From Pelagerythrobacter marensis (GTDB taxonomy: Bacteria; Pseudomonadota; Alphaproteobacteria; Sphingomonadales; Sphingomonadaceae), in NCBI RefSeq assembly GCF_036700095.1, contig NZ_CP144918.1, forward strand, positions 2,605,001 through 2,669,000: DNA of 64,000 nt, given 5' to 3'. Positions within the stretch are counted from its first letter, which is position 1. Every line of letters begins with the position of its first letter. Positions 17,401 through 24,322 of this stretch are shown one piece after another. The notes under the pieces were generated by a model. It was not told where the DNA came from. It saw only the letters and a list, made by a program, of their open reading frames with translations, and ran no database searches. The position numbers and the translations under genes were made by a program.

Positions 17401-19604
17401 GGATCGATGCGGGACGGGCCTCGCTCACTGTCCATGCGGGAACTGGCGGCACCTATGCAGTCGGCCACAACGGACTGCTGAAATGGGAGACAGGCCGCGT
17501 TTACCGCCTTTACGCAGATGTCGAGATTATTGCCGACGGTGGCGAGGGTGGTGTGTCCGTCGCATTTTATGGGCGATCACTGGGGCCGAACTACGCAAAC
17601 ACCGGCAACTTTTCATGGCACGACGTCACCACTCAGACACTCGCGGTCGGCACGCGCCAGATCATCTCCTACAAACCGGTGACTGTGACAATCTCCGGTG
17701 TCGCGTGGGCACGCCCCGGTATCCTCGTCAACCGGATGCCGGGGTCTTCCGCTGGCAACCCGAACGCCGTTACGCGGGTCCATGGCCTTTGGGTCGAAGA
17801 CATAACCGAGAGCACGGCAGCAGAAGGGTCGGCATCGGCAGCAGCGACTTCTGCAAGCACGGCGACCAGCAAGGCCGATGAGGCAGGACAGGCGGCTCAA
17901 GCGGCTATCAATGCCCAGACTGAGGCAGAGGCATTCAACTCGAGCGCGCAGAGCCATGCCACAGCCGCACAGGGGTTCGCATCCAGCGCGGATGCCGATG
18001 CTGCGGCAGCGGCGACTTCGGCGACCCTCTCTGCTCAATACTCGCGAAGAGGCCCAGGTACGACCTTCAATGGTGATATCACTGAGCCGGTGGGTTGGTA
18101 TGCGAACAACGAACGAACAATTCTCGTATTCGGAGCCTCTGCCACGCACCTTGATACCGTACTCGGCCGGGCGGGTGTCATGCGCAGTAACCCGGGTGAG
18201 CAGCGCTACGTGTTTGGCGAGGCGATACCCTGCGACACCTCTCGGAAGTATATCTGCCGGGCCGTCGCTAGAACTGGCACAGGGACCTCGACATTCTATG
18301 CTGGATTTGCGGCCTACGACGAGCAGGGGAACTACCTGCCGAGCAGCCCCGGCTCTTACGGATACGCAGCGACGAAGGGTTCCACATCCCTCCCCGCGAC
18401 GTGGACCGAATATGAGAGCGATCCGGTAACGGGGGAAGGAACCGGGACGTGGACAGTCTTCCCGGTCGGCACAAGATACATCGCCCCGATGTGCCTGATG
18501 AACTATGGGTCGACCAATCCTGGCAACGTCTTCGTCGACAAGCTCTACATCGAAGACGCCACCGGTCAGGTTCTTGCTGAAAGCGCCGCCGGTGTCTCGA
18601 CAACTCAAGCCGCGGTCGCCACCGACGCTGCCGCGGCCGCCCGGCACAATATGTCCGTTGCTGCCAGCATCGGGCAGGGTTTCCTCAACAAAAACGCTGG
18701 GTTTGACGATTATCCAAGTTCGGCAGTTGGACAGCTGCCGGCCGGCTGGGTGAATTGGACCGGTGGTGGCAGCATGTATCGGGTTGCCGACCCGCAAGGC
18801 GGCTACGCATTGAGAATGCCTGCGGGGGCCGGGGCAAGCGCTGGTGTTCGCACAGACACATTCCCGTCTGGATCGGTTAAGCCGGGCGACTGGTTTGTCT
18901 TGAAAGGCGAAGTCATTCTCAACTCCGGCACTCTCCGGGGTGCTGGGATCTATTTCCCGATTACGAACGATGCCGGCACGGCGGTCGGCACCACCCTTCG
19001 AATGCCATTCTCTGCCGAATTTGGCGATGGTGTCGTAGGGAAAACATATCGCCTGACCAAACTCGTGCAGATTGACCCGACATGGACGAACGCTTCGAGA
19101 GGCATTGTCTATGGGATGGGGCATTGGCAATATTTTGGCGATCCCATCGATCAAGCCAATAACCTGACATGGTTGAAGGCTGGCGTTTATCCCGCCTCTC
19201 AAGCCGAGATTGAGACGCAGACGGTACTGCCGGCGCTTGAAGCGAGCGTTTCCAGCCACAGCCAGGCCCTGACCGATCTCGATACCGCGTTCGCCAGCAT
19301 GGAATCGACGGTCCAGGCGCAGGGCGTGACCGTCAGTCAGCACACTCAGGCGATCAACGAAGTCGAGGGCGACCTCCAGAGCATGGCGGGCATGTGGGGC
19401 GTCGCGATCGATGCGAACGGGCGCGTCGTCGGCCAGATCAGGTTGGACGGTACCGGGCAGTCGAGTGCGTTTACGGTGGTCGCCAACAAGTTCGCGGTCG
19501 AAAACCCTGGGAGCGGCGAAGGTACGGAATTCACCAACGGGTCGTGGAAGGTCTTCGATGCAAATAGTGTCAAGCGGGTGCAGCTGGGCAAGCTGGGTTC
19601 GTAG
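14412..19604 (+). CDS. Tail tip / central fibre protein (gpJ-like), modular
   Basis: A 1,730-residue receptor-binding tip protein. Residues 1 to about 490 form the conserved gpJ-like hub (Ala-rich start, PRKIVLGTTAMPADIRYYEG). From about residue 555 onward it alternates Ala-rich coiled linkers (ETARAGAEGFRDE... and ETARSETQGFRNE... are near copies) with at least four beta-rich modules resembling carbohydrate-binding jelly rolls. A final coiled segment and a short C-terminal domain (DANGRVVGQIRLDG, DUF1983-like) close it. ATG at 14412 is chosen over TTG at 14403. The modular part looks less GC-rich than its surroundings, suggesting domain exchange. Confidence 0.88.
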   Translation: MGSVVRAVGKVVGAIASIAAAIPGPHQLIAAGIALGANVLTAVTAKKDIPQSETQLGRLSARLDTQAPRKIVLGTTAMPADIRYYEGSGDDEEYVDYIVAVAAHRVRSIDEIWFEDSLAWSASGGVQGEYVGYLTAVTTRREGSAANTVSINGGARWGADDRLTGCAYVHLRVKRTGNSDEEQSPLASGLPGRVTIVGEGMPQYDPRFDTTVGGSGPMRIDDQSTWGASTDNPIIQSLNVLLGWRIAGKLSVGAGIPAKYIDLDSAMTAANICDEDIVLAGGGTQARYRTAGAFSTNDSPMAIVSALLAGCAGELLDSDGKLSFLIKVNDLASPAVELDDHDILGAAVWDPMGGETNVPNIIAGKYTDPSNNSLYQMAPYPSVSLPSEDGIERTRPVDFGVVENAARAERLAKQTLQRAQYPGTFTAEYNLKGMAAKVGRIVWQTYSPLGWVNKPFRVERQKPSRSGRIALELREEHEDIYAWEAEDSAAVQAAEPVRFDPRNTGPILLARKAAESANWSKVRDDDGHRPEDDATVGAPPGTPVGDRPAEDVVSELDQHTAELIVANAAIADAQGDIQDLFDVYGDTASAADSAAAAELARQAAEQHDLNSLAHEQNAQAARDAALAAEQGATDQAGIATTQRQLAETARAGAEGFRDEAFTAKEGAEDASATASVQAGLAAEAATTSRQVANQLFRADFNNGADYWLPAFGSSAASGRPSSPSVTEHYADVTLTPVDGIGQVIQSSAYRYFSERSLRPVIDGQNLRCRVRTRLESGTGHTGHYLFMVGFDAAGQALGYQVLRSWGALTVADGWVTREHTFSPAAIRDQGGNFNQIGSISGPRADLASWAIVPSLGRSDSSGNQQIAWVTLDDVTSELASEGFAQASQGSALVATAEASGAEQSASLAVTERQAAETARSETQGFRNETFTARDDAAGSAASASTSEAVVSETRKRASASLAESFPKVLDPALLNAHLAPSGNPYAVASVEETNPSWIDAGRASLTVHAGTGGTYAVGHNGLLKWETGRVYRLYADVEIIADGGEGGVSVAFYGRSLGPNYANTGNFSWHDVTTQTLAVGTRQIISYKPVTVTISGVAWARPGILVNRMPGSSAGNPNAVTRVHGLWVEDITESTAAEGSASAAATSASTATSKADEAGQAAQAAINAQTEAEAFNSSAQSHATAAQGFASSADADAAAAATSATLSAQYSRRGPGTTFNGDITEPVGWYANNERTILVFGASATHLDTVLGRAGVMRSNPGEQRYVFGEAIPCDTSRKYICRAVARTGTGTSTFYAGFAAYDEQGNYLPSSPGSYGYAATKGSTSLPATWTEYESDPVTGEGTGTWTVFPVGTRYIAPMCLMNYGSTNPGNVFVDKLYIEDATGQVLAESAAGVSTTQAAVATDAAAAARHNMSVAASIGQGFLNKNAGFDDYPSSAVGQLPAGWVNWTGGGSMYRVADPQGGYALRMPAGAGASAGVRTDTFPSGSVKPGDWFVLKGEVILNSGTLRGAGIYFPITNDAGTAVGTTLRMPFSAEFGDGVVGKTYRLTKLVQIDPTWTNASRGIVYGMGHWQYFGDPIDQANNLTWLKAGVYPASQAEIETQTVLPALEASVSSHSQALTDLDTAFASMESTVQAQGVTVSQHTQAINEVEGDLQSMAGMWGVAIDANGRVVGQIRLDGTGQSSAFTVVANKFAVENPGSGEGTEFTNGSWKVFDANSVKRVQLGKLGS

Positions 19605-19606
19605 CA

Positions 19607-19882
19607 ATGGCGGTGGGTCTTCGCATTTGGGATACGGCCGGCAACCTGATTTTTGACGAGAATACGCGCATCACGCGCTATCTTGGATCAGGATCGACCG
19701 GAACAGCAGACGGCAGCATTAGCGATGCCAAGCTCGCCGAGAGCGGCGCAGCGGTCTGGTGGCGGTTCATCGGCTCAGCAACGCCACCCGTGATGTTGCA
19801 CAGTGGCACCAACCTGTCGTGGCAGTGGGATATCCCCCTGACATATCGCACTTCGCGCACGTTCGTTTACGGGCTCTTCTGA
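19607..19882 (+). CDS. Small tail-associated protein with GLxIW domain
   Basis: A 91-residue protein opening with GLRIWDTAGNLIFDENTRI, a pattern found in many phage minor tail or virion proteins. It starts two bases after the tail tip stop and is followed by a gene with two more copies of the same pattern. It is probably a virion or tail-tip accessory protein; its function is not known. Confidence 0.75.
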   Translation: MAVGLRIWDTAGNLIFDENTRITRYLGSGSTGTADGSISDAKLAESGAAVWWRFIGSATPPVMLHSGTNLSWQWDIPLTYRTSRTFVYGLF

Positions 19883-19883
19883 G

Positions 19884-20612
19884 ATGGCGGATTACGGGCT
19901 CCGGATCATCGGCGAACACGGCGCTACCCAGATCGACAGCGAGTATCGAAACCATCAATTGGTGGCAAGCGGCTCTATTGCCCATGAGGATATGACTTTT
20001 GTCTCCGGAAGCGGCGGCGCATCGGTGATGTACGAAATGAACATGCCCGGGCTTACGTCGCCACTGATCGCCTTCGCCTGTGCGGACGCTCCGGTGTTTT
20101 ACTACGAGTCTTCGTCAGGAAACTATCTCTTTATCAAGACCGATCCGGACACAGCGAATCCCGCGCCGATCAACTACTGGGTATTCGATCTCGTAGCGAC
20201 CGCTGCCGAGCCAGCTGGATACGGTCTGGTGATATGGAATGCCACGGGTCAGATCGCCTTCGATTCCGGCCGAAAGTCGCTGTCGATCGTCGATTTTCTG
20301 CTTGGAGTTGATCCGGGAGGGACGTCAGGTTCGGGATCGCTCGACACGACCTATCCGTCTGGCAGAACTTACGCAGTCGCACCCTGCCGTCTCGGATTTG
20401 ACTACGTTCATCAGGCTCTTGGCGTTGGAACGAACTTCGACGTGCTGCACGCCAAGTTCACGACGGGGATGATGCAGGCAGGCAATGTCTGCCGGCTGCG
20501 ATGGGTGCCGGAGTACATACAAATCCTGCCCAACAACCAATCGCCTCCGTTCAGCGAAGCCTATCGCAGCGCCGAGACGGATTGGTTGATTGTCGACGTC
20601 ACCAACTACTGA
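19884..20612 (+). CDS. Tail-associated protein with two GLxI-type domains
   Basis: A 242-residue protein. The N-terminus (YGLRIIGEHGATQIDSEYR) and a second segment near residue 112 (YGLVIWNATGQIAFDSGRK) both match the motif that opens the preceding gene product, so it seems built from two diverged copies. The rest is beta-rich with many aromatic residues. Position after the tail tip gene suggests a minor tail or fibre-tip protein. Confidence 0.75.
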   Translation: MADYGLRIIGEHGATQIDSEYRNHQLVASGSIAHEDMTFVSGSGGASVMYEMNMPGLTSPLIAFACADAPVFYYESSSGNYLFIKTDPDTANPAPINYWVFDLVATAAEPAGYGLVIWNATGQIAFDSGRKSLSIVDFLLGVDPGGTSGSGSLDTTYPSGRTYAVAPCRLGFDYVHQALGVGTNFDVLHAKFTTGMMQAGNVCRLRWVPEYIQILPNNQSPPFSEAYRSAETDWLIVDVTNY

Positions 20613-20627
20613 CGAAAGGAACCGGAT

Positions 20628-20975
20628 GTGTCCGAAGAAGTGCAGCCATTGACGCCCGAAGAAGAAACGCAGCTCACAGAGTTGCAATACCGCCAGGCGA
20701 TGACAGAGTGGCAGACGGCCGACGATGCCCGGGAAGCCGAACTGGCATCGCTCGCCCCGGTTGTTGGGGCGCTGGGTGATGCAGCCGCAATCGAGTCGCT
20801 GGCGAGTACGCTTGAAGGCGCGATCGAGGATCTCGCCGAGGACAACGCAAAGCGTCTGACCCGGATTGTGCAGATACTGCGCTTCGATGCCGTGAAGCTG
20901 GCGAACCGACATTCGCAGCTGCAGCACCCCGCGCCGCAGCCTGAGGCGCCGCCAGTGCCGGAGCCAACCGCCTAG
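20628..20975 (+). CDS. Phage protein of unknown function, helical with Pro-rich tail
   Basis: A 115-residue acidic, largely helical protein that ends in a Pro/Glu-rich tail (PAPQPEAPPVPEPTA). It starts with GTG and has GAAAGGA upstream. It sits between tail genes and the lysis cassette, where chaperone-like or fibre-assembly proteins are often encoded, but no family was recognised. Confidence 0.65.
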   Translation: MSEEVQPLTPEEETQLTELQYRQAMTEWQTADDAREAELASLAPVVGALGDAAAIESLASTLEGAIEDLAEDNAKRLTRIVQILRFDAVKLANRHSQLQHPAPQPEAPPVPEPTA

Positions 20976-21034
20976 CCCCTCCTACAACTCAGACGCAATG
21001 CACACCGGTACACCGCCGGGCGAGGAGACGCGCC

Positions 21035-21253
21035 ATGAACGAAAGTCAACGCCAGCTCACCGAGAACGCGGGGAGCGAGATCTTCGCCGCGGCCGGGAAG
21101 GCCAGCCCGCCTATCACCGTCAGCGGCCTGGCCGTTGCCGGCGTCAGCCTGCAGGACTGGGTTTTTATCGCCACCCTGATCTACACGGTGGTCCAGACCT
21201 TGCTGCTGATGCCCAAGCTCGTGAAGTTTGTGCAGGGGTGGCGTCGTGGCTGA
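21035..21253 (+). CDS. Holin-like membrane protein
   Basis: A 72-residue protein with one predicted membrane helix (about residues 42-62), an acidic N-terminus and a basic C-terminus (KFVQGWRRG). Size, topology and position directly before the endolysin gene suggest a holin or pinholin that triggers lysis. Family membership is inferred from context. It overlaps the endolysin gene by 8 bases. Confidence 0.7.
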   Translation: MNESQRQLTENAGSEIFAAAGKASPPITVSGLAVAGVSLQDWVFIATLIYTVVQTLLLMPKLVKFVQGWRRG

Positions 21254-21866
21254 GCTGAAGAAGAGGGCCACGCTCGGAATTGCCGCGGCGATCGGCGCGA
21301 TCGTGCTGGCCGTTGTCAGCATCGAGGGAGATTTCGTCGACCACCGGGACGATCCCGGCGGCAAGACGCGTCACGGGATTACCGAGGAGGTCGCGCGCGA
21401 ACACGGCTACACGGGCGATATGCGATCGCTCCCGATCGAGACGGCTATCGAGATCTACGGCACGAAGTATGTGACTAGGCCGGGCTTCGATGCGATCGTC
21501 CAGCGCAACGTGGCGCTGGGCGAGGAAGTGGTCGATCAAGGCGTGAACTTCGGCCCGCATCGACCGAGCTGCTGGATGCAGACCGCGCTCAATTCGCTCA
21601 ACCGGGGCGGACGCGACTATCGCGATCTCGCCGTCGATTGCCGGGTCGGGCCCGCAACCATGGACGCCTATGATTCCCTCGCTCGCAAACGCGGGGCGAC
21701 CAAAGCCTGCGAGCTGGTGCTCAAGCTGATGGAGGCGCAGCAGGGGGCCGAGTACCTGCGCCTGACGCATGTCAATTCGCGCCTCGAGACCTTCATGCCC
21801 GGTTGGATCGATCACCGGCTCGGAAATGTTCCGATCGACCGGTGTCGCGAAGGTGGAGTGCAGTGA
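21246..21866 (+). CDS. Endolysin, GH108 family with signal-anchor helix
   Basis: A 206-residue muramidase. The catalytic-site segment EGDFVDHRDDPGGKTRHGIT matches the GH108 pattern (EGGYVNDPxDPGGxTxxGIT), with E27 the predicted catalytic acid. Residues 9-25 form an Ala/Ile/Val-rich helix without a clear cleavage site, suggesting a SAR-type endolysin that is exported by the host Sec system and held inactive in the membrane. GTG at 21246 is preferred over TTG at 21228. Stop and next ATG overlap. Confidence 0.88.
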   Translation: MAELKKRATLGIAAAIGAIVLAVVSIEGDFVDHRDDPGGKTRHGITEEVAREHGYTGDMRSLPIETAIEIYGTKYVTRPGFDAIVQRNVALGEEVVDQGVNFGPHRPSCWMQTALNSLNRGGRDYRDLAVDCRVGPATMDAYDSLARKRGATKACELVLKLMEAQQGAEYLRLTHVNSRLETFMPGWIDHRLGNVPIDRCREGGVQ

Positions 21867-22489
21867 TGCCAACGTGGACGTCTGCGACAATCGCGTTGAA
21901 AGGCATCTGGGCCGCGGCGATCGCGCTGGCCTTCGCCGCGCTGCTGATCGCGCTGGCGGTGCAGACGATTCGTCTCGAGGGGCTGAGGATCTGGCCGATC
22001 TCCTTCGACGGTTGGATCGCCAGGGCCGAACAGCGCCTGGTGCGGATTGCGGAGCTGGAAGACGATATCGAAGACATCGAAGCGGCGCAGGAGCACGCGG
22101 CGGACCGCGCGCGTGCCGCCCGGCTCGAGCGCGAGAAGATCTACAGCGACCTGGCGGAAAGGATCGACGACAATGCGGATTCGAAATTGGGCGGCGCACT
22201 CGATGCTGCTGAGCGTTTCATTGCTGCTGGCGGCATGCGCGGGCACGAAGCAGATCGAGGTGAGGGCGGCCGAACCGGAGCCGGCGCCGAAGATCAAGAC
22301 TCCAGAGATTCTGAAGGAGCCGGTCAAGCGGCCGAGCTGGATGATTCCAGTGGCCCTGGCACCGATCGCGCCGGCGGCGGCCTTGTCCTGGTCAATGCAA
22401 GCGACGTGAGAATCTGCACACACAATACGATAAAGGCCGAGGCGGGGCGCGAATTGGCCCTCGAGCTCGAGGAAGCGAGTGGTCGCTAG
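21866..22489 (+). CDS. Inner-membrane spanin (Rz-like)
   Basis: A 207-residue protein with an N-terminal membrane helix (about residues 12-33) followed by a charged coiled coil (LVRIAELEDDIEDIEAAQEHAADRARAARLE region), the usual plan of i-spanins, which fuse inner and outer membranes in the last step of lysis. The second half is low-complexity because it shares DNA with the nested o-spanin. ATG at 21866 overlaps the endolysin stop. Confidence 0.8.
   Translation: MPTWTSATIALKGIWAAAIALAFAALLIALAVQTIRLEGLRIWPISFDGWIARAEQRLVRIAELEDDIEDIEAAQEHAADRARAARLEREKIYSDLAERIDDNADSKLGGALDAAERFIAAGGMRGHEADRGEGGRTGAGAEDQDSRDSEGAGQAAELDDSSGPGTDRAGGGLVLVNASDVRICTHNTIKAEAGRELALELEEASGR
22173..22409 (+). CDS. 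Outer-membrane spanin (Rz1-like), nested in the i-spanin gene
   Basis: A 78-residue lipoprotein read in the +1 frame wholly inside the i-spanin gene, as lambda Rz1 is within Rz. The signal peptide ends in a lipobox LLAAC (Cys22) and the mature part is short and Pro-rich, typical for o-spanins. ATG at 22173 has AAAGGA about 9 bases upstream. Confidence 0.85.
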   Translation: MRIRNWAAHSMLLSVSLLLAACAGTKQIEVRAAEPEPAPKIKTPEILKEPVKRPSWMIPVALAPIAPAAALSWSMQAT

Positions 22490-22502
22490 TGGTTGGTGCG
22501 AT

Positions 22503-23108
22503 CTAGGTGCGTCGCCACGGGTCGCGGGTGCGATCGATCGACACTTCGCCCTCGTATCCCCGGCACAATGCGCGCGCCTCTTCCGGCGCTGCATCCTGCC
22601 ACCGGGCATATTCCTCCGGCCGCAGGATGACGGGCATCCGGTTGTGGACTTCCGCCGCCGCGCCGGCCGCGTCGGTCATGACCATCGAATAGCAGTCGCC
22701 CCACTCCTCGCTGCCGCGCCAGATCCCGGCAACGGCGAACACCGGCTGATCGGGCAAGCTCATCCAGGTGCGGGTCATGGCACCCTTGGGGCCTTCCGCC
22801 TCGGCCCACGCGGTGAGTGGGATCAGGCACCTGCGCCGCTCGAAGCTGTCGCGCCACATGCCAAACGGATTAACGAGCTGATCCGAACGGGCGTTGTTGA
22901 CGGCGGTGGGCTTCAGCGGCTTACCGGTCTTCTTGCTGATCTGCTCGCGCGGGAAGCCCCACGTCATGGTGCGGAGCCGTCCCTGGGCGATCACGAGACC
23001 GGGGTATTTCGGATAGACCTCTTCGGCTGTGTTCCCGGCCGTGCCTTCGACGCCGAACAGGCGGGCGATTTCAGCGTCGGCGCTCTTGATGCGGTAAAGG
23101 TTACACAC
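22503..23108 (-). CDS. SRAP domain protein (YedK/HMCES-like)
   Basis: A 201-residue SOS response-associated peptidase-like protein. SRAP proteins bind abasic sites in single-stranded DNA and form a thiazolidine link through Cys2. Cys2 is present (MCNLYRI), the Asn loop is NARSD (commonest form NARAE), and the His in AAEVHNRMPVIL is in place. It is the second gene of a leftward unit with a LexA box at its head, so SOS induction is likely. It lies downstream of the lysis genes as a cargo gene. Confidence 0.93.
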   Translation of the reverse strand: MCNLYRIKSADAEIARLFGVEGTAGNTAEEVYPKYPGLVIAQGRLRTMTWGFPREQISKKTGKPLKPTAVNNARSDQLVNPFGMWRDSFERRRCLIPLTAWAEAEGPKGAMTRTWMSLPDQPVFAVAGIWRGSEEWGDCYSMVMTDAAGAAAEVHNRMPVILRPEEYARWQDAAPEEARALCRGYEGEVSIDRTRDPWRRT

Positions 23109-23140
23109 GGCAGCAGCTTACCGCGATCGCGCGGCGACCG

Positions 23141-23368
23141 CTACGGGTGTCGCGACACGTCCGCGCTCGACGGGCGCTCCCCGCATATTTCGCATCGCAG
23201 CCTGGCGATCAGCTCGTAGAACTTCATCGTGCCTGGCAGGCGATGGAAGCGCGTGAATTCGCGCACCGGGTAAGTCGCCCGCCGCCCGCAACGGCAGTGG
23301 ATGCGCAGGTAGGCGTGCGGCTGGAACGCTATCGGGTCGATCGGTTTCGGGCTGGAGTAGTCTGCCAT
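23141..23368 (-). CDS. Small protein with Cys pairs, LexA-controlled unit
   Basis: A 75-residue protein with two Cys pairs (HCRCGRR and LRCEICGERP) that could bind zinc. It precedes the SRAP gene by 32 bases in the same orientation and starts 24 bases from a LexA box. The family is unknown to me; small zinc-ribbon-like proteins of this kind recur in alphaproteobacterial prophages. Confidence 0.65.
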   Translation of the reverse strand: MADYSSPKPIDPIAFQPHAYLRIHCRCGRRATYPVREFTRFHRLPGTMKFYELIARLRCEICGERPSSADVSRHP

Positions 23369-23392
23369 TTCGCATTGCCGGCTTGCGCATTT

Positions 23393-23407
23393 GTTCCGCG
23401 TCTGTTC
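23393..23407. promoter_or_regulatory. LexA box (GTTC-N7-GTTC) between divergent genes
   Basis: GTTC at 23393-23396 and GTTC at 23404-23407, separated by exactly 7 bases, is the alphaproteobacterial SOS operator. It lies in the 49-base gap between the leftward SRAP unit and a rightward gene, so both should be derepressed by DNA damage. Confidence 0.8.
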
Positions 23408-23417
23408 TCATTGGGGC

Positions 23418-23654
23418 ATGGAAATGATTCGCGCCAGTGATGAAGAGATCGAGACCGCCCTGCACGTCGCGGTGACCACCGCGCCGAACTATGTGCTTCG
23501 GGATGTCTTCGCCGGGAAGTTCGACCGTAGCCGGGCGGTCGAGACGATCGTGCAGCGCGTGTTTGCAGCGCTGCGCAGCTACGAGTTGATGCGGGAGCCG
23601 AGGGCAGAGGACCTGGCACGCCCGATGCTTCCGCTGTTCGCGGGCGACCGCTAA
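23418..23654 (+). CDS. Small helical protein, divergent from SRAP unit
   Basis: A 78-residue acidic protein (MEMIRASDEEIETALHVAV...) with no recognised domain. The start lies 11 bases after the LexA box, so SOS control is likely. A TTG nine codons upstream falls within the operator and is not supported. The 3' end overlaps the convergent exported-protein gene by 4 bases. Confidence 0.6.
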   Translation: MEMIRASDEEIETALHVAVTTAPNYVLRDVFAGKFDRSRAVETIVQRVFAALRSYELMREPRAEDLARPMLPLFAGDR

Positions 23655-23959
23655 CGGCGCTGTTCGATGTTCTTCAACAGATAACCACCGGAAGCATAGC
23701 CGCTGGTGCGTGGCCCGAGACGCCATTTCCCTTTGTGGCAGTAGTACTTGCTCGACCGCGGCTCATTGGCCGTAGCCACAATTGCTGCGCCGAGGCGTTC
23801 ACACTCCGCCCGAGTCTCAACGACTGTGACGCGCAGCGCGCGCCCAAGATTTGCCGGGTCGTGCGCCAATTTGACTACTAGCAGGAACGATTCTGAAGGT
23901 GCGTCGGCTCCGACCGGGGCAGACGCCAGCGCCAAGATGGCAACCAACATCATTTTCAT
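23651..23959 (-). CDS. Exported protein of unknown function
   Basis: A 102-residue protein with a signal peptide (MKMMLVAILALASAPVGADA, likely cleaved near residue 20). The mature part has two Cys (ECERLG and KYYCHKG) that could form a disulfide. ATG at 23959 is taken because the signal peptide begins there. It ends convergent with the previous gene. No family was recognised; it may be a lysogenic conversion gene. Confidence 0.6.
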   Translation of the reverse strand: MKMMLVAILALASAPVGADAPSESFLLVVKLAHDPANLGRALRVTVVETRAECERLGAAIVATANEPRSSKYYCHKGKWRLGPRTSGYASGGYLLKNIEQRR

Positions 23960-24322
23960 CGAAAGTTCTCCCCCCCTCCAGGGTGACCCTAGCACCAATC
24001 TACCCACCCAGGCCAGTCCGTCAGCCGTGAACGAAGACCAGGATTAGCGCACCAGAAAACATGCTCCAAAATGGGGGTATCGGCGGGGGTATCGTGACAA
24101 CCAGATAGGCCGGTTCCGCCCGGGATTCCTCCGTTTTGTCAACCGATCGCGGCGGAGGGGTTATCCGCCGCGATGGCGGCGAAGCCACCCGGGCACTCGC
24201 GGCACCGGCAACGTGATCTCCAGCGCCAGCCAAGGCCAGTAGCGCTCCCGCACTAGCCGCACGGACCAACGGTTCGGCGCTCGCAACTTTCTTCCCACCG
24301 TCCTCCATTAGCGGAGAATTCG
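23960..24322. other. 363-base gap upstream of integrase A; no gene seen
   Basis: No ORF with coding character was found. The region holds the direct repeats at 24073-24094 and a GGCGGAGG/CCGCCGC-rich stretch near 24,150. It may contain the regulatory and attachment sequences of integrase A. Confidence 0.5.
24073..24094 (+). repeat. Direct repeat GGGGGTATCG, possible integrase arm sites
   Basis: GGGGGTATCG occurs at 24073-24082 and again at 24085-24094, spaced by 12 bases. G-rich tandem sites of this sort near the 5' end of P4-type integrase genes may be arm-type binding sites; that role is inferred from position only. Confidence 0.5.

Noticed and set aside
17613-19607. A 664-codon minus-strand open frame opposite the tail tip gene
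   Set aside because: The plus-strand gene is continuous with phage-type domain structure; the antisense frame has no recognisable motif and arises from GC bias.
23118-23726. A 202-codon minus-strand ORF across the LexA region
   Set aside because: It overlaps three better supported small genes and the LexA box, with no good start signal.
24008-24322. A tRNA or tmRNA fragment as attachment site of integrase A
   Set aside because: No cloverleaf arm or TTCGAxTC box was found in this stretch.
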